This document shows, piece by piece, positions 26,594 through 33,259 of a stretch of 39,203 nucleotides of DNA. Below the pieces are notes generated by a model. The model saw only the letters and a program-made list of their open reading frames with translations. It made no database searches and had not been told where the DNA came from. The DNA lies in NCBI GenBank assembly GCA_030431575.1, contig JAUIIS010000010.1, positions 1 through 39,203 of the forward strand, read 5' to 3'. Position numbers and translations under genes: made by a program. Numbering within the stretch: the first letter of the stretch is position 1; each line of letters starts with the position of its first letter. The DNA is from Acidimicrobiia bacterium (GTDB lineage: Bacteria; Actinomycetota; Acidimicrobiia; Acidimicrobiales; UBA8592).

Positions 26594-26621
26594 CCAAGGG
26601 CAAGCGGTGCCTTGCCCTTGG
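26594..26621. terminator. Strong hairpin between HATPase and phosphatase genes
   Basis: CCAAGGGCAAG-CGGTGC-CTTGCCCTTGG is a perfect 11-bp stem with a 6-base loop, 7 bp after the HATPase stop and 18 bp before the phosphatase start. No T-run follows. It may be a processing or stability element that sets the ratio of kinase to phosphatase, rather than a true terminator. Confidence 0.45.
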
Positions 26622-26639
26622 GAACCATGAGGTAAGCCA

Positions 26640-27797
26640 ATGCCTTCGCGCCTGCTACCGGGCCCAACCGTCGACGGGATCCAACGCCTCCTCCAACGCT
26701 ACGCCACTGATCTACGGGTAGATCAGGCATCCGTTTGGCTGGCAAGCGAGGACGGTCAAGGCCAAGTCGTCAGTGCAGCTGGCACCAGTGCCACGACGCC
26801 CGATGCCGGTCACCTACTGGTGGTAGAACGCGGAGGACCCCTAATTGTCAACGACATCGCCAACGAGCCGCTGATCACGCTTGGAGGCCCCGGCGTGCGT
26901 TCGGCGCTCGGCATTCCACTGACCGACGCTACGAACGTCGTCGTTGGTGCCTTGCTGGCCACCTCGAGCACGGAGCGGACGTGGTCCAACACCGAGATCG
27001 AGCGCGGGGGTGACGTTGCCGCGGTTCTCGCTGGGATCATGGAGATTGCCAAGCTGCTGCACCGAGTAGGCGAGCGAGCCGAAACTGCCTACGAGATCGC
27101 CCAAGCGGCCCGGACTTTACAAGAGTCGCTCCTGCCACTGCGCTTACCATCGGTTGATGGTCTTGAGATAGGTCGGCTTTATGCGCCAGCGGCGGAGAAC
27201 ACGGCGATCGGCGGCGACTGGTACGACGTTATTCCCGTAGCCGAAGGTGTCTCAGGCTTTGTGGTCGGCGACGTTGCCGGTCACGACATGCGGAGCGCAG
27301 CGGTCATGGGCCAGGTACGACACGTCCTGGCATCGCAGTTACGAGACCGTGGGTCACCGGCCACCGCGTTGCTCGCTACGGACCGCTACTTTGCGGACAT
27401 CGCTGAAAACGTGATGGCCACTGCGGTCGTGTTTACGATCGACCAGCGGGGGCACGTGGAGCTGGCGCTGGCTGGCCATCCTCCCCCCATCCACATCACG
27501 GCCGGCAGTGCTTTGGCTCTAGACACACCACCGGGGCCCCCACTGGGGCTTGGCTATGGCAGCTACGCAGATCATTCGCTCGATCTTGAGTTCGGTGAAG
27601 CGCTTGTGGCCTACACCGATGGCGTCATCGAACGCCGCTATGGCGACCTACGCACGCATATTCAGAGGCTCGCGACCGCACTGCAACAAGCGAACCCGGA
27701 TGTGGACGGATGGCTGGAGGCGCTCAAGGCCTCAACAGCGAGGACCGGCGCTGTCGATGATGCCGCGGCACTCGCGGTGCAGCGGGTGACCCAGTAG
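26640..27797 (+). CDS. GAF-PP2C serine phosphatase (RsbU/RsbP-like)
   Basis: Residues 1-145 form a GAF domain (QASVWLASEDGQGQVV, then RSALGIPLTDA and GALLATSS). The linker QESLLPLRLP leads into a SpoIIE-type PP2C domain with GGDWYDV, VGDVAGHDM, LAGHPPP, YTDGVIER and VDDAAAL. It should dephosphorylate the STAS protein encoded in the same operon in response to a small ligand or signal bound by the GAF domain. The ATG at 26640 has GAGG eight bases ahead. It follows the HATPase after a hairpin and is followed 22 bp later by a gene of unknown function. Confidence 0.92.
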   Translation: MPSRLLPGPTVDGIQRLLQRYATDLRVDQASVWLASEDGQGQVVSAAGTSATTPDAGHLLVVERGGPLIVNDIANEPLITLGGPGVRSALGIPLTDATNVVVGALLATSSTERTWSNTEIERGGDVAAVLAGIMEIAKLLHRVGERAETAYEIAQAARTLQESLLPLRLPSVDGLEIGRLYAPAAENTAIGGDWYDVIPVAEGVSGFVVGDVAGHDMRSAAVMGQVRHVLASQLRDRGSPATALLATDRYFADIAENVMATAVVFTIDQRGHVELALAGHPPPIHITAGSALALDTPPGPPLGLGYGSYADHSLDLEFGEALVAYTDGVIERRYGDLRTHIQRLATALQQANPDVDGWLEALKASTARTGAVDDAAALAVQRVTQ

Positions 27798-27819
27798 CCA
27801 CTCCGACTATCCTGTCCAT

Positions 27820-28380
27820 ATGAATAGCACGAGTGGTCCGGTGGAGATCATCGAAGGCGCCGCCATAAGGCTCGCCGAAGACTTGGCCGTCGTCCGTAGC
27901 GGCCAGGATGAGCACGGACTCGAGCCAGGACCTCACGATGATCTTGCAACTGACGCCTTCGCCACGGCTCTCGTTGATGCCTACCAACAAACGCTGTCGC
28001 CGGGCTACGTGACCCGGCTTGGGATCTCGCTTGGTGCAGTTGTGCAACTCATGGAACTCGTGGGGGCCAAGCGGGCCGAAACAGCCAACGGCCACCGTTG
28101 GGGCCTTGTACAGCGACACTTCCACGCCGTCGCGACAGCGATTGCCCCCAACTATCCGGATCGAGTCGGGGAGTTACCGTCGCTGCATCTAGCGGTTACC
28201 CCAACGTCGCCCATTGCGCGCTTCGACATGGTTGCCCAAGCAGCCAGCAGAGCTGGCGTGCTTCGGCTAGCCGATGCCGCAGCATGGGTTGGCGAGCTAA
28301 CACAGTCTTTGCCTGAACTTTCCAACGAAGACCTTGCCGCCGGCGAACTCTTCGAGCTTGACGTTCTGCCAACAATCTGA
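27820..28380 (+). CDS. Hypothetical protein in stress operon
   Basis: 186 residues, mostly helical, no membrane segment and no motif I recognise. Segments such as LVDAYQQTLSPGYVTRLG and HRWGLVQRHFHAVATAIAP suggest a globular helical fold. It starts 22 bp after the phosphatase gene and ends 13 bp before the next SigB-type promoter, so it most likely belongs to the STAS-HATPase-phosphatase transcript. There is no clear ribosome-binding site. A regulatory or sensor role is possible but is only guessed from position. Confidence 0.65.
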   Translation: MNSTSGPVEIIEGAAIRLAEDLAVVRSGQDEHGLEPGPHDDLATDAFATALVDAYQQTLSPGYVTRLGISLGAVVQLMELVGAKRAETANGHRWGLVQRHFHAVATAIAPNYPDRVGELPSLHLAVTPTSPIARFDMVAQAASRAGVLRLADAAAWVGELTQSLPELSNEDLAAGELFELDVLPTI

Positions 28381-28393
28381 ACAAACCCCATAT

Positions 28394-28418
28394 GTTTGGG
28401 CAGCCTCCGAACGGGGTA
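28394..28418 (+). promoter_or_regulatory. SigB/SigF-type promoter of operon containing the sigma factor
   Basis: GTTT (28394-28397), 16-bp spacer, GGGTA (28414-28418). The ATG of the next gene is only 10 bp after GGGTA, so the mRNA is probably leaderless. No terminator is seen before the anti-sigma and sigma genes, which implies autoregulation. Confidence 0.7.
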
Positions 28419-28428
28419 ACACCCAAGC

Positions 28429-28953
28429 ATGAACGCAACCACTACTTCCAACGACCCGCACGCGGTCTCGGCCTCCTGCGGCGTTCTTGTACTCACCAAC
28501 GATGAGGATGACCCCGGCATGGCTGCTGGCCGTGCCGCGGCTGCGGAGATTGCTGCCCGCTGCGGTGTTCCTCTAACGCTTTACGACCGCTCGCAGGAAA
28601 CCTGGGGCGATACGCAGCATCCCGAGGGTCCCCTTTCTTTGGATAGCCCGGGTCTGGAAGAGGCACCACATCTCAGAAGCCAGCTACGGGCGCTCAAGGA
28701 CTCATTTGATGTCTTGGGGCAAGCGTGGATAGCAACGCTTCCATCGATCACTAGCCTAGGCACAGCCCTGCCGGGCATCGACGCCGATGTGGTTGTGGTG
28801 CCAGCGGCAATGTCGCGCAAACTCTTTGAGTCTGCCCTACCCGCAAACTCACTTGTTGAGCTCGTCCGCAACTACCTTGACGGTGAGGAACACCTAACGG
28901 CCTCGGTGGTTGAAGTCAGCGACGACGGAACTATCGCATCGGTCACCAGCTAG
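28429..28953 (+). CDS. Hypothetical protein, possibly UspA/Rossmann-like
   Basis: 174 residues. The N-terminal strand CGVLVLTNDEDDPGMAAGRAAAAEIAARCGVPLTLYDRS alternates strand and helix like universal stress proteins, but the ATP-binding Gly motif of UspA is absent, so this is a loose resemblance only. A middle stretch ADVVVVPAAMS looks like a core strand. It is first in an operon and probably starts at the first base of the mRNA. MscS follows after 4 bp. Confidence 0.7.
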   Translation: MNATTTSNDPHAVSASCGVLVLTNDEDDPGMAAGRAAAAEIAARCGVPLTLYDRSQETWGDTQHPEGPLSLDSPGLEEAPHLRSQLRALKDSFDVLGQAWIATLPSITSLGTALPGIDADVVVVPAAMSRKLFESALPANSLVELVRNYLDGEEHLTASVVEVSDDGTIASVTS

Positions 28954-28957
28954 CACG

Positions 28958-29836
28958 ATGCCTCCCGATCCCATCATTCTGTTTGCCCAGACGGCCACTG
29001 ACCTAGACGCGTTGAGCGATGCGCTCGGCAGCGGCGGCGTTACCGGATTCGATTGGTTGCGCGCTGGTGCTGTCTTCATCATCGCCGTTGTGGCATCACG
29101 CATAGCCAAGGCCATTCTTAGACGTGTCCTGTGCCGACAAACAGATGCGGCGGTTGCGGATCTCATTGCCCGCCTGATTGCATATGTCATCGCCATTCTT
29201 GGGCTTATCTATGCCCTTGAGCAAGTAGATGTGCGGGTGGGTCCGTTGCTCGGCGCCCTTGGCATTATCGGTATTGCGGTCGCCTTCGCACTCAAGGACA
29301 TCCTCGAAAACTTTGTCGCTGGTTTATTGCTTCAATTCCGGCGACCGTTTTCGTACGGCGATCAAATTCAAAGCGGAGATATCGAAGGCACGGTCCAGTC
29401 CATTGATGCGCGATCGGTGACGGTGCGGACGCCCGACGGCGAGACTGTGCACCTCCCAAGCAGTCAAGTAATCACCGACGCCATCGTGAACCACACCGAA
29501 GGCGGAGCACGCCGCACCACCATCCCGTTGGGGGTGGCCTACGGGACCAATCTGCGCCGGGCCAGAGGTCTTCTACTCGACGCGGTGAAGGGAACGAGCG
29601 GCGTCCACCCCGACCCAACCCCGGAAGTCCTCCTCACTGGTTTCGGTGACTCAAGCATCGATTTCGTGGTTCGGTTCTGGCACGACCCATCGATCGCTGA
29701 CCACTGGCAAATCCAAGACGCTGTAGCTTTCGCGTTGCATGATGTTTGCGACGAACATGGGATCGAGATTCCCTTCCCCCAGCGGACGCTCTGGATGGCG
29801 TCGAGCTCGTCGAACAATGGCGCTGCAGAAGACTAG
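28958..29836 (+). CDS. Small-conductance mechanosensitive channel (MscS family)
   Basis: A 292-residue MscS-type channel. Three membrane segments lie in the first 120 residues, with the glycine/alanine-rich pore helix LLGALGIIGIAVAFALKDILENFVAGLLL. The beta domain has RRPFSYGDQI and the SIDARSVTVRTPDGETVHLPSS stretch typical of the family. The C-terminal alpha/beta domain ends with EIPFPQRTLWM. It opens under membrane tension to release solutes on hypo-osmotic shock. The ATG at 28958 is 4 bp after the previous stop. It lies in the SigB-driven operon with the sigma factor, which ties turgor control to the stress response. Confidence 0.92.
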   Translation: MPPDPIILFAQTATDLDALSDALGSGGVTGFDWLRAGAVFIIAVVASRIAKAILRRVLCRQTDAAVADLIARLIAYVIAILGLIYALEQVDVRVGPLLGALGIIGIAVAFALKDILENFVAGLLLQFRRPFSYGDQIQSGDIEGTVQSIDARSVTVRTPDGETVHLPSSQVITDAIVNHTEGGARRTTIPLGVAYGTNLRRARGLLLDAVKGTSGVHPDPTPEVLLTGFGDSSIDFVVRFWHDPSIADHWQIQDAVAFALHDVCDEHGIEIPFPQRTLWMASSSSNNGAAED

Positions 29837-29868
29837 GGCCACTACTCTCATTGGCCGGAGGATCCAAA

Positions 29869-30246
29869 ATGCAGTTGCCAGCGAAGATAACCATGGAGCT
29901 ACCTGCGAACACACGGTTCGTAGCGACAGCTCGTCTGACCACAACAAGTCTGGCCGCCGAACTCGAATTCAATATCGACGCCATCGAAGACATTCGGGTC
30001 GGGGTCAATGAGCTGGTGAGCGTCGTTCTGGAGTGGGCCGAAGACCATGGCGACCCAGAGATCGAAATAGCCTGGACGCTCTACGACGAAAGCCTTGAGG
30101 TTGCTGCTGGTGTGCCTGGCGCCACCGAAGCATCCAGCGAGACAGCGCTCGATATGTTGACGGAGCAAATCTTGGCAAGCGTCGTCGATACGTACGAGGT
30201 TGGGGCTGGTTGGGGCCGCATCATGAAGAAGCGACATGTTGCGTGA
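29869..30246 (+). CDS. Degenerate anti-sigma HATPase-like protein next to sigma factor
   Basis: A 125-residue protein with the start of actinobacterial RsbW-like anti-sigma factors (ELPANTRFVATARLTTTSLA). The N-box is changed: VGVNELVSVVLEWA keeps the Glu but has Val where the Mg-binding Asn should be. The G-box GxGLxxV is missing. The C-terminal helix LTEQILASVVDTYEV is typical of this subgroup. It may bind the sigma factor without normal kinase activity. The ATG at 29869 follows GGAGG, a strong site. Its stop overlaps the sigma start by 4 bp (GTGA), which makes it the most likely direct anti-sigma partner. Confidence 0.78.
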   Translation: MQLPAKITMELPANTRFVATARLTTTSLAAELEFNIDAIEDIRVGVNELVSVVLEWAEDHGDPEIEIAWTLYDESLEVAAGVPGATEASSETALDMLTEQILASVVDTYEVGAGWGRIMKKRHVA

Positions 30247-30989
30247 GCGAGAGGCTCACAGACGACGAGGCGCGCGAGCTCTTTGTCCAATATCAGCAAA
30301 CACGTCGCCGGCGCATCCGGAACAGGATCGTCGAGGCGCACATAGGGTTCGCCCATCACATCGCGCGTAGATACGCGAACCGTGGCACGAACGAAGATGA
30401 TCTTCGCCAGATCGCCCTTTTGGCCCTCGTGAAGGCGGTAGATCGTTTCGACCCGACGCATGGCGCGGCGTTTACGAGCTTTGCCGGACGAACCATCGAG
30501 GGCGAGATCAAGCGTCACTTCCGGGATGCGACATGGGCGGTGCGGGTTCCTCGGTCAACCAAGGAACTGCACCTCCAGGTGCGGCGCGCAAACGACGACC
30601 TTCACCAAGAGCTGGGCCGCTCCCCCACCGTCGACGAGGTGGCGCGGCATCTTGACGTCGATCGCGACGCCATCATCGAGGCTTTGGGCGCTTCGGCTGC
30701 CTACACTGCCACCACGCTCGAAACTTCCGCACCCGGCGAGAAAGACGGCGGCGACCGATCGGCACGTCTCGCACAGCGAGATACAGAGCTAGAGGGTTCA
30801 GTCGATCGACTGCTCGTTGAGGAATTGTTGGAGAAGCTCCCCGAACGCGAACGCAAAATTGTCCGCCTTCGCTTCTTTGATGAACTCAGCCAGGCGGACA
30901 TTGCCGATCAGGTGGGTGTCAGCCAAATGCACGTTTCGCGGCTTCTTCGGCGCTCGATGGCCGCTATGCGACGAGACGCAGAAACCTAG
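30243..30989 (+). CDS. RNA polymerase sigma factor, SigB/SigF/SigG family
   Basis: A 248-residue group 3 sigma-70. Region 2 spans about residues 25-95 (AHHIARRYANRG, DDLRQIALLALVKAVDRFDP), region 3 about 105-165 and region 4 about 195-245 (LPERERKIVRLRFFDELSQADIA with the helix-turn-helix VSQMHVSRLLRRS). Region 1.1 is absent, as in SigB/SigF. It starts with GTG at 30243, overlapping the anti-sigma stop. It is predicted to read the eight GTTT/GGGTA promoters in this window, including the one at 28394 that serves its own operon. Confidence 0.94.
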   Translation: MSERLTDDEARELFVQYQQTRRRRIRNRIVEAHIGFAHHIARRYANRGTNEDDLRQIALLALVKAVDRFDPTHGAAFTSFAGRTIEGEIKRHFRDATWAVRVPRSTKELHLQVRRANDDLHQELGRSPTVDEVARHLDVDRDAIIEALGASAAYTATTLETSAPGEKDGGDRSARLAQRDTELEGSVDRLLVEELLEKLPERERKIVRLRFFDELSQADIADQVGVSQMHVSRLLRRSMAAMRRDAET

Positions 30990-31028
30990 GATTCCTTCGC
31001 CGCATCCCGAGAGTTTGCCACTCGAAAG

Positions 31029-31052
31029 GTTTAGGTGATCGCCGTCGGGGTA
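31029..31052 (+). promoter_or_regulatory. SigB/SigF-type promoter of heliorhodopsin gene
   Basis: GTTT (31029-31032), 15-bp spacer, GGGTA (31048-31052). The heliorhodopsin ATG follows 11 bp after, with no ribosome-binding site, so a near-leaderless mRNA is expected. Confidence 0.72.
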
Positions 31053-31063
31053 GACACGGATAC

Positions 31064-31870
31064 ATGTCCCCCCAGACCAGTCCCGAAGTAACTGTGCCCG
31101 CACTCACAGATCTCACCGACGACGAAGCCAAAAGGCTTCGCCGGCTGAATGCATGGTTCGGCCTAGCGCATTTGATCTCAGGTGCACTCATGATCGTGCT
31201 GTCCAACCAGTTCAGCCTTCCCATCACCACCACGTTCTTGGATGGCATCCCTGGTGGCGCGGTCGATCCCGAGCGGCTGACCAACCAATTCGATGTCCGC
31301 CTCGGCTATGCAACCGCAGCGTTCCTGCTGCTGTCGGCCTTCTTCCACTTCCTCATTGTGTCCCCAGGCTTCTTTCAGCGTTACCTCAACGAGATCCGCG
31401 CCGGACAGAACCGGTTTCGGTGGGTCGAGTATTCGCTCTCGTCATCGCTGATGATCATGATCATCGCCATGCTGGTGGGAATCTCCGACATAGCTGCGCT
31501 CGTGGCGATCGGCGGTGTTAACGCCTCGATGATTCTGTTCGGCTGGCTTATGGAGGTCGCCAACAACGCTGAGGCTGATGAGGTTTGGTGGACACCGTTC
31601 ATCTTCGGGTGTTTCGCCGGAATCGTTCCTTGGGTCGCGGTGGGCATCTACCTCTTCGGGCCAGGTTCTGGGGTCCCGACCTTTGTGTATGGCATCTTTT
31701 TTACGCTCTTTGTGTTCTTCAACATCTTCGCCCTGAACCAGTGGCTCCAATACCGAGGGGTAGGCAAATGGAGCAACTACCCCTACGGCGAGCGTGTTTA
31801 TGTGCTGCTGAGCATCACGGCCAAGAGCGCTCTGGCTTGGCAGATCTTTGGCAACACCCTCGCAGGATAA
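31064..31870 (+). CDS. Heliorhodopsin
   Basis: A 268-residue, seven-helix retinal protein. The Schiff-base lysine is Lys254 in the last helix (SITAKSALAWQIF). The counterion is Glu122 in RWVEYSLSSSLMI, a family hallmark. Helix 1 starts with the RLNAWFGLAHLISGALM segment. Other typical pieces are GGVNASMILFGWLMEVAN and FNIFALNQWLQYRGVGKW. Heliorhodopsins have their N-terminus inside the cell and slow photocycles without ion pumping, so a sensor or modulator role is assumed for the family. It lies 74 bp after the sigma gene and has its own SigB-type promoter. No retinal-synthesis gene (blh, crt) is in the window. Confidence 0.95.
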   Translation: MSPQTSPEVTVPALTDLTDDEAKRLRRLNAWFGLAHLISGALMIVLSNQFSLPITTTFLDGIPGGAVDPERLTNQFDVRLGYATAAFLLLSAFFHFLIVSPGFFQRYLNEIRAGQNRFRWVEYSLSSSLMIMIIAMLVGISDIAALVAIGGVNASMILFGWLMEVANNAEADEVWWTPFIFGCFAGIVPWVAVGIYLFGPGSGVPTFVYGIFFTLFVFFNIFALNQWLQYRGVGKWSNYPYGERVYVLLSITAKSALAWQIFGNTLAG

Positions 31871-31875
31871 GCAGC

Positions 31876-33243
31876 TCAGTCGACCACAACGGTCTTTGCG
31901 TTGACAAACTCCTTGATACCCAGGTCAGCCAGTTCGCGCCCGTAGCCAGATTCCTTGATGCCTCCAAAGGGGAGACGAGGGTCTGATGCGACTAGCGCGT
32001 TGACGAAACAGTTGCCTGCGTCGAGCTCGGTTGCGGCGATACGTTCGCCCCGCTCGAGGTCGGTTGTAAACACTGCGGCACCAAGGCCGAAGTTTGTGTC
32101 GTTCGCAATACGGATTGCGTCTTCTTCGTCAACAGCACGGATGACGGCCGCGACCGGACCAAAGGTCTCCTCGTCATAGACCGCCATTCCCGGGCCGACG
32201 TTGGTGAGCAACGTCGCCGGGTACCAGGCTCCGTCCCTGGCCGGCACGGAACCACCGAGGACAAGTTCGGCGCCGGCTTCGACGCTCTGCGCTACTTGGT
32301 CGTGGAGCTGATCGCGCAAGTCGACGCGAGCCTGTGGCCCGTAGTCGGTGTCCTCGTCGTGCGGATCTCCCATAGCCATCTCAGCGAGATGGCCGGCCAA
32401 AAGCTCGACGAACTCGTCGTGTACGTCAGCGTGCACGATGAAACGTTTGGCCGAAATGCAGCTCTGTCCGCCGTTCAGCATGCGGCTGTTGGCGCACGTT
32501 TGTGCTGCTGTGGCTAGGTCAGCGTCCTCGAGCACCAAGTAGGGATCGCTGCCTCCAAGTTCCAGTACGGCCTTCTTCAACAATGAGGCCGCTTTTGCCG
32601 CTACGGCCGACCCAGCTGGCCCGCTGCCGGTGAGCGTCACTGCTCGGACCAACTCGTGTTCAAGTATTCCTTCCACTCGGCCGGAAGGGACAACGAGAGT
32701 CCGAAAGAGTCCGTCGGGGGCTCCGGCGTCACGAAAGAGTTGGTCAAGTGCCAGGGCTGATCCAGTCACAGCCGAGGCGTGCTTTAGGAGCGCGGCGTTG
32801 CCCGCCATGAGGGCCGGTGCCACGAAGCGGACTACTTGCCAGAGCGGATAGTTCCAAGGCATGACGGCCAGGACAACCCCGAGCGGGGCGTGGTGTGTGT
32901 AGCTCTTGCGGCGCTCGGTCCGGTAGCTAACGTCGGCCAGGTAGCTCTCGGCGTGGTCGGCATAGTGACGGCACGTTTTTGCACACTTATCAACCTCCGC
33001 CCGCCCCTGGGTGACTGGCTTCCCCATCTCATCTGCCATGAGTGCAGCGAGTTCCTCACGGCGCTGATCGAGACGGTCGGCCGCGGCACGCAACACCGCT
33101 GCCCGGGTGGAGAAGGGCTCGTCTTTCCAAACCTGGTGCTGGTTGTGGGCGAGCTCAATTGCGGCGGCGACCTCTCCTTCGGAGATGATTGCGTAGCTGG
33201 ACAACGTGGTGCCCGTTGCCGGGTTGGTCGTGGTGATGCTCAT
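31876..33243 (-). CDS. NAD(P)-dependent aldehyde dehydrogenase, succinate-semialdehyde type
   Basis: A 455-residue aldehyde dehydrogenase. The catalytic Cys262 lies in NGGQSCISAKR. The general-base Glu is in LELGGSDPYLVLEDADL, and VMPWNYPLWQ forms the cofactor site. Overall style and length match GabD/Sad-type succinate-semialdehyde dehydrogenases. The ATG at 33243 follows GAGGAGAAGCAG. It starts 16 bp after the ThDP-enzyme gene, so the two are one operon. Together they may convert a 2-oxo acid to an aldehyde and then to an acid. Its stop is 5 bp from the convergent heliorhodopsin gene. Confidence 0.9.
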   Translation of the reverse strand: MSITTTNPATGTTLSSYAIISEGEVAAAIELAHNQHQVWKDEPFSTRAAVLRAAADRLDQRREELAALMADEMGKPVTQGRAEVDKCAKTCRHYADHAESYLADVSYRTERRKSYTHHAPLGVVLAVMPWNYPLWQVVRFVAPALMAGNAALLKHASAVTGSALALDQLFRDAGAPDGLFRTLVVPSGRVEGILEHELVRAVTLTGSGPAGSAVAAKAASLLKKAVLELGGSDPYLVLEDADLATAAQTCANSRMLNGGQSCISAKRFIVHADVHDEFVELLAGHLAEMAMGDPHDEDTDYGPQARVDLRDQLHDQVAQSVEAGAELVLGGSVPARDGAWYPATLLTNVGPGMAVYDEETFGPVAAVIRAVDEEDAIRIANDTNFGLGAAVFTTDLERGERIAATELDAGNCFVNALVASDPRLPFGGIKESGYGRELADLGIKEFVNAKTVVVD

Positions 33244-33259
33244 CTGCTTCTCCTCGTTA

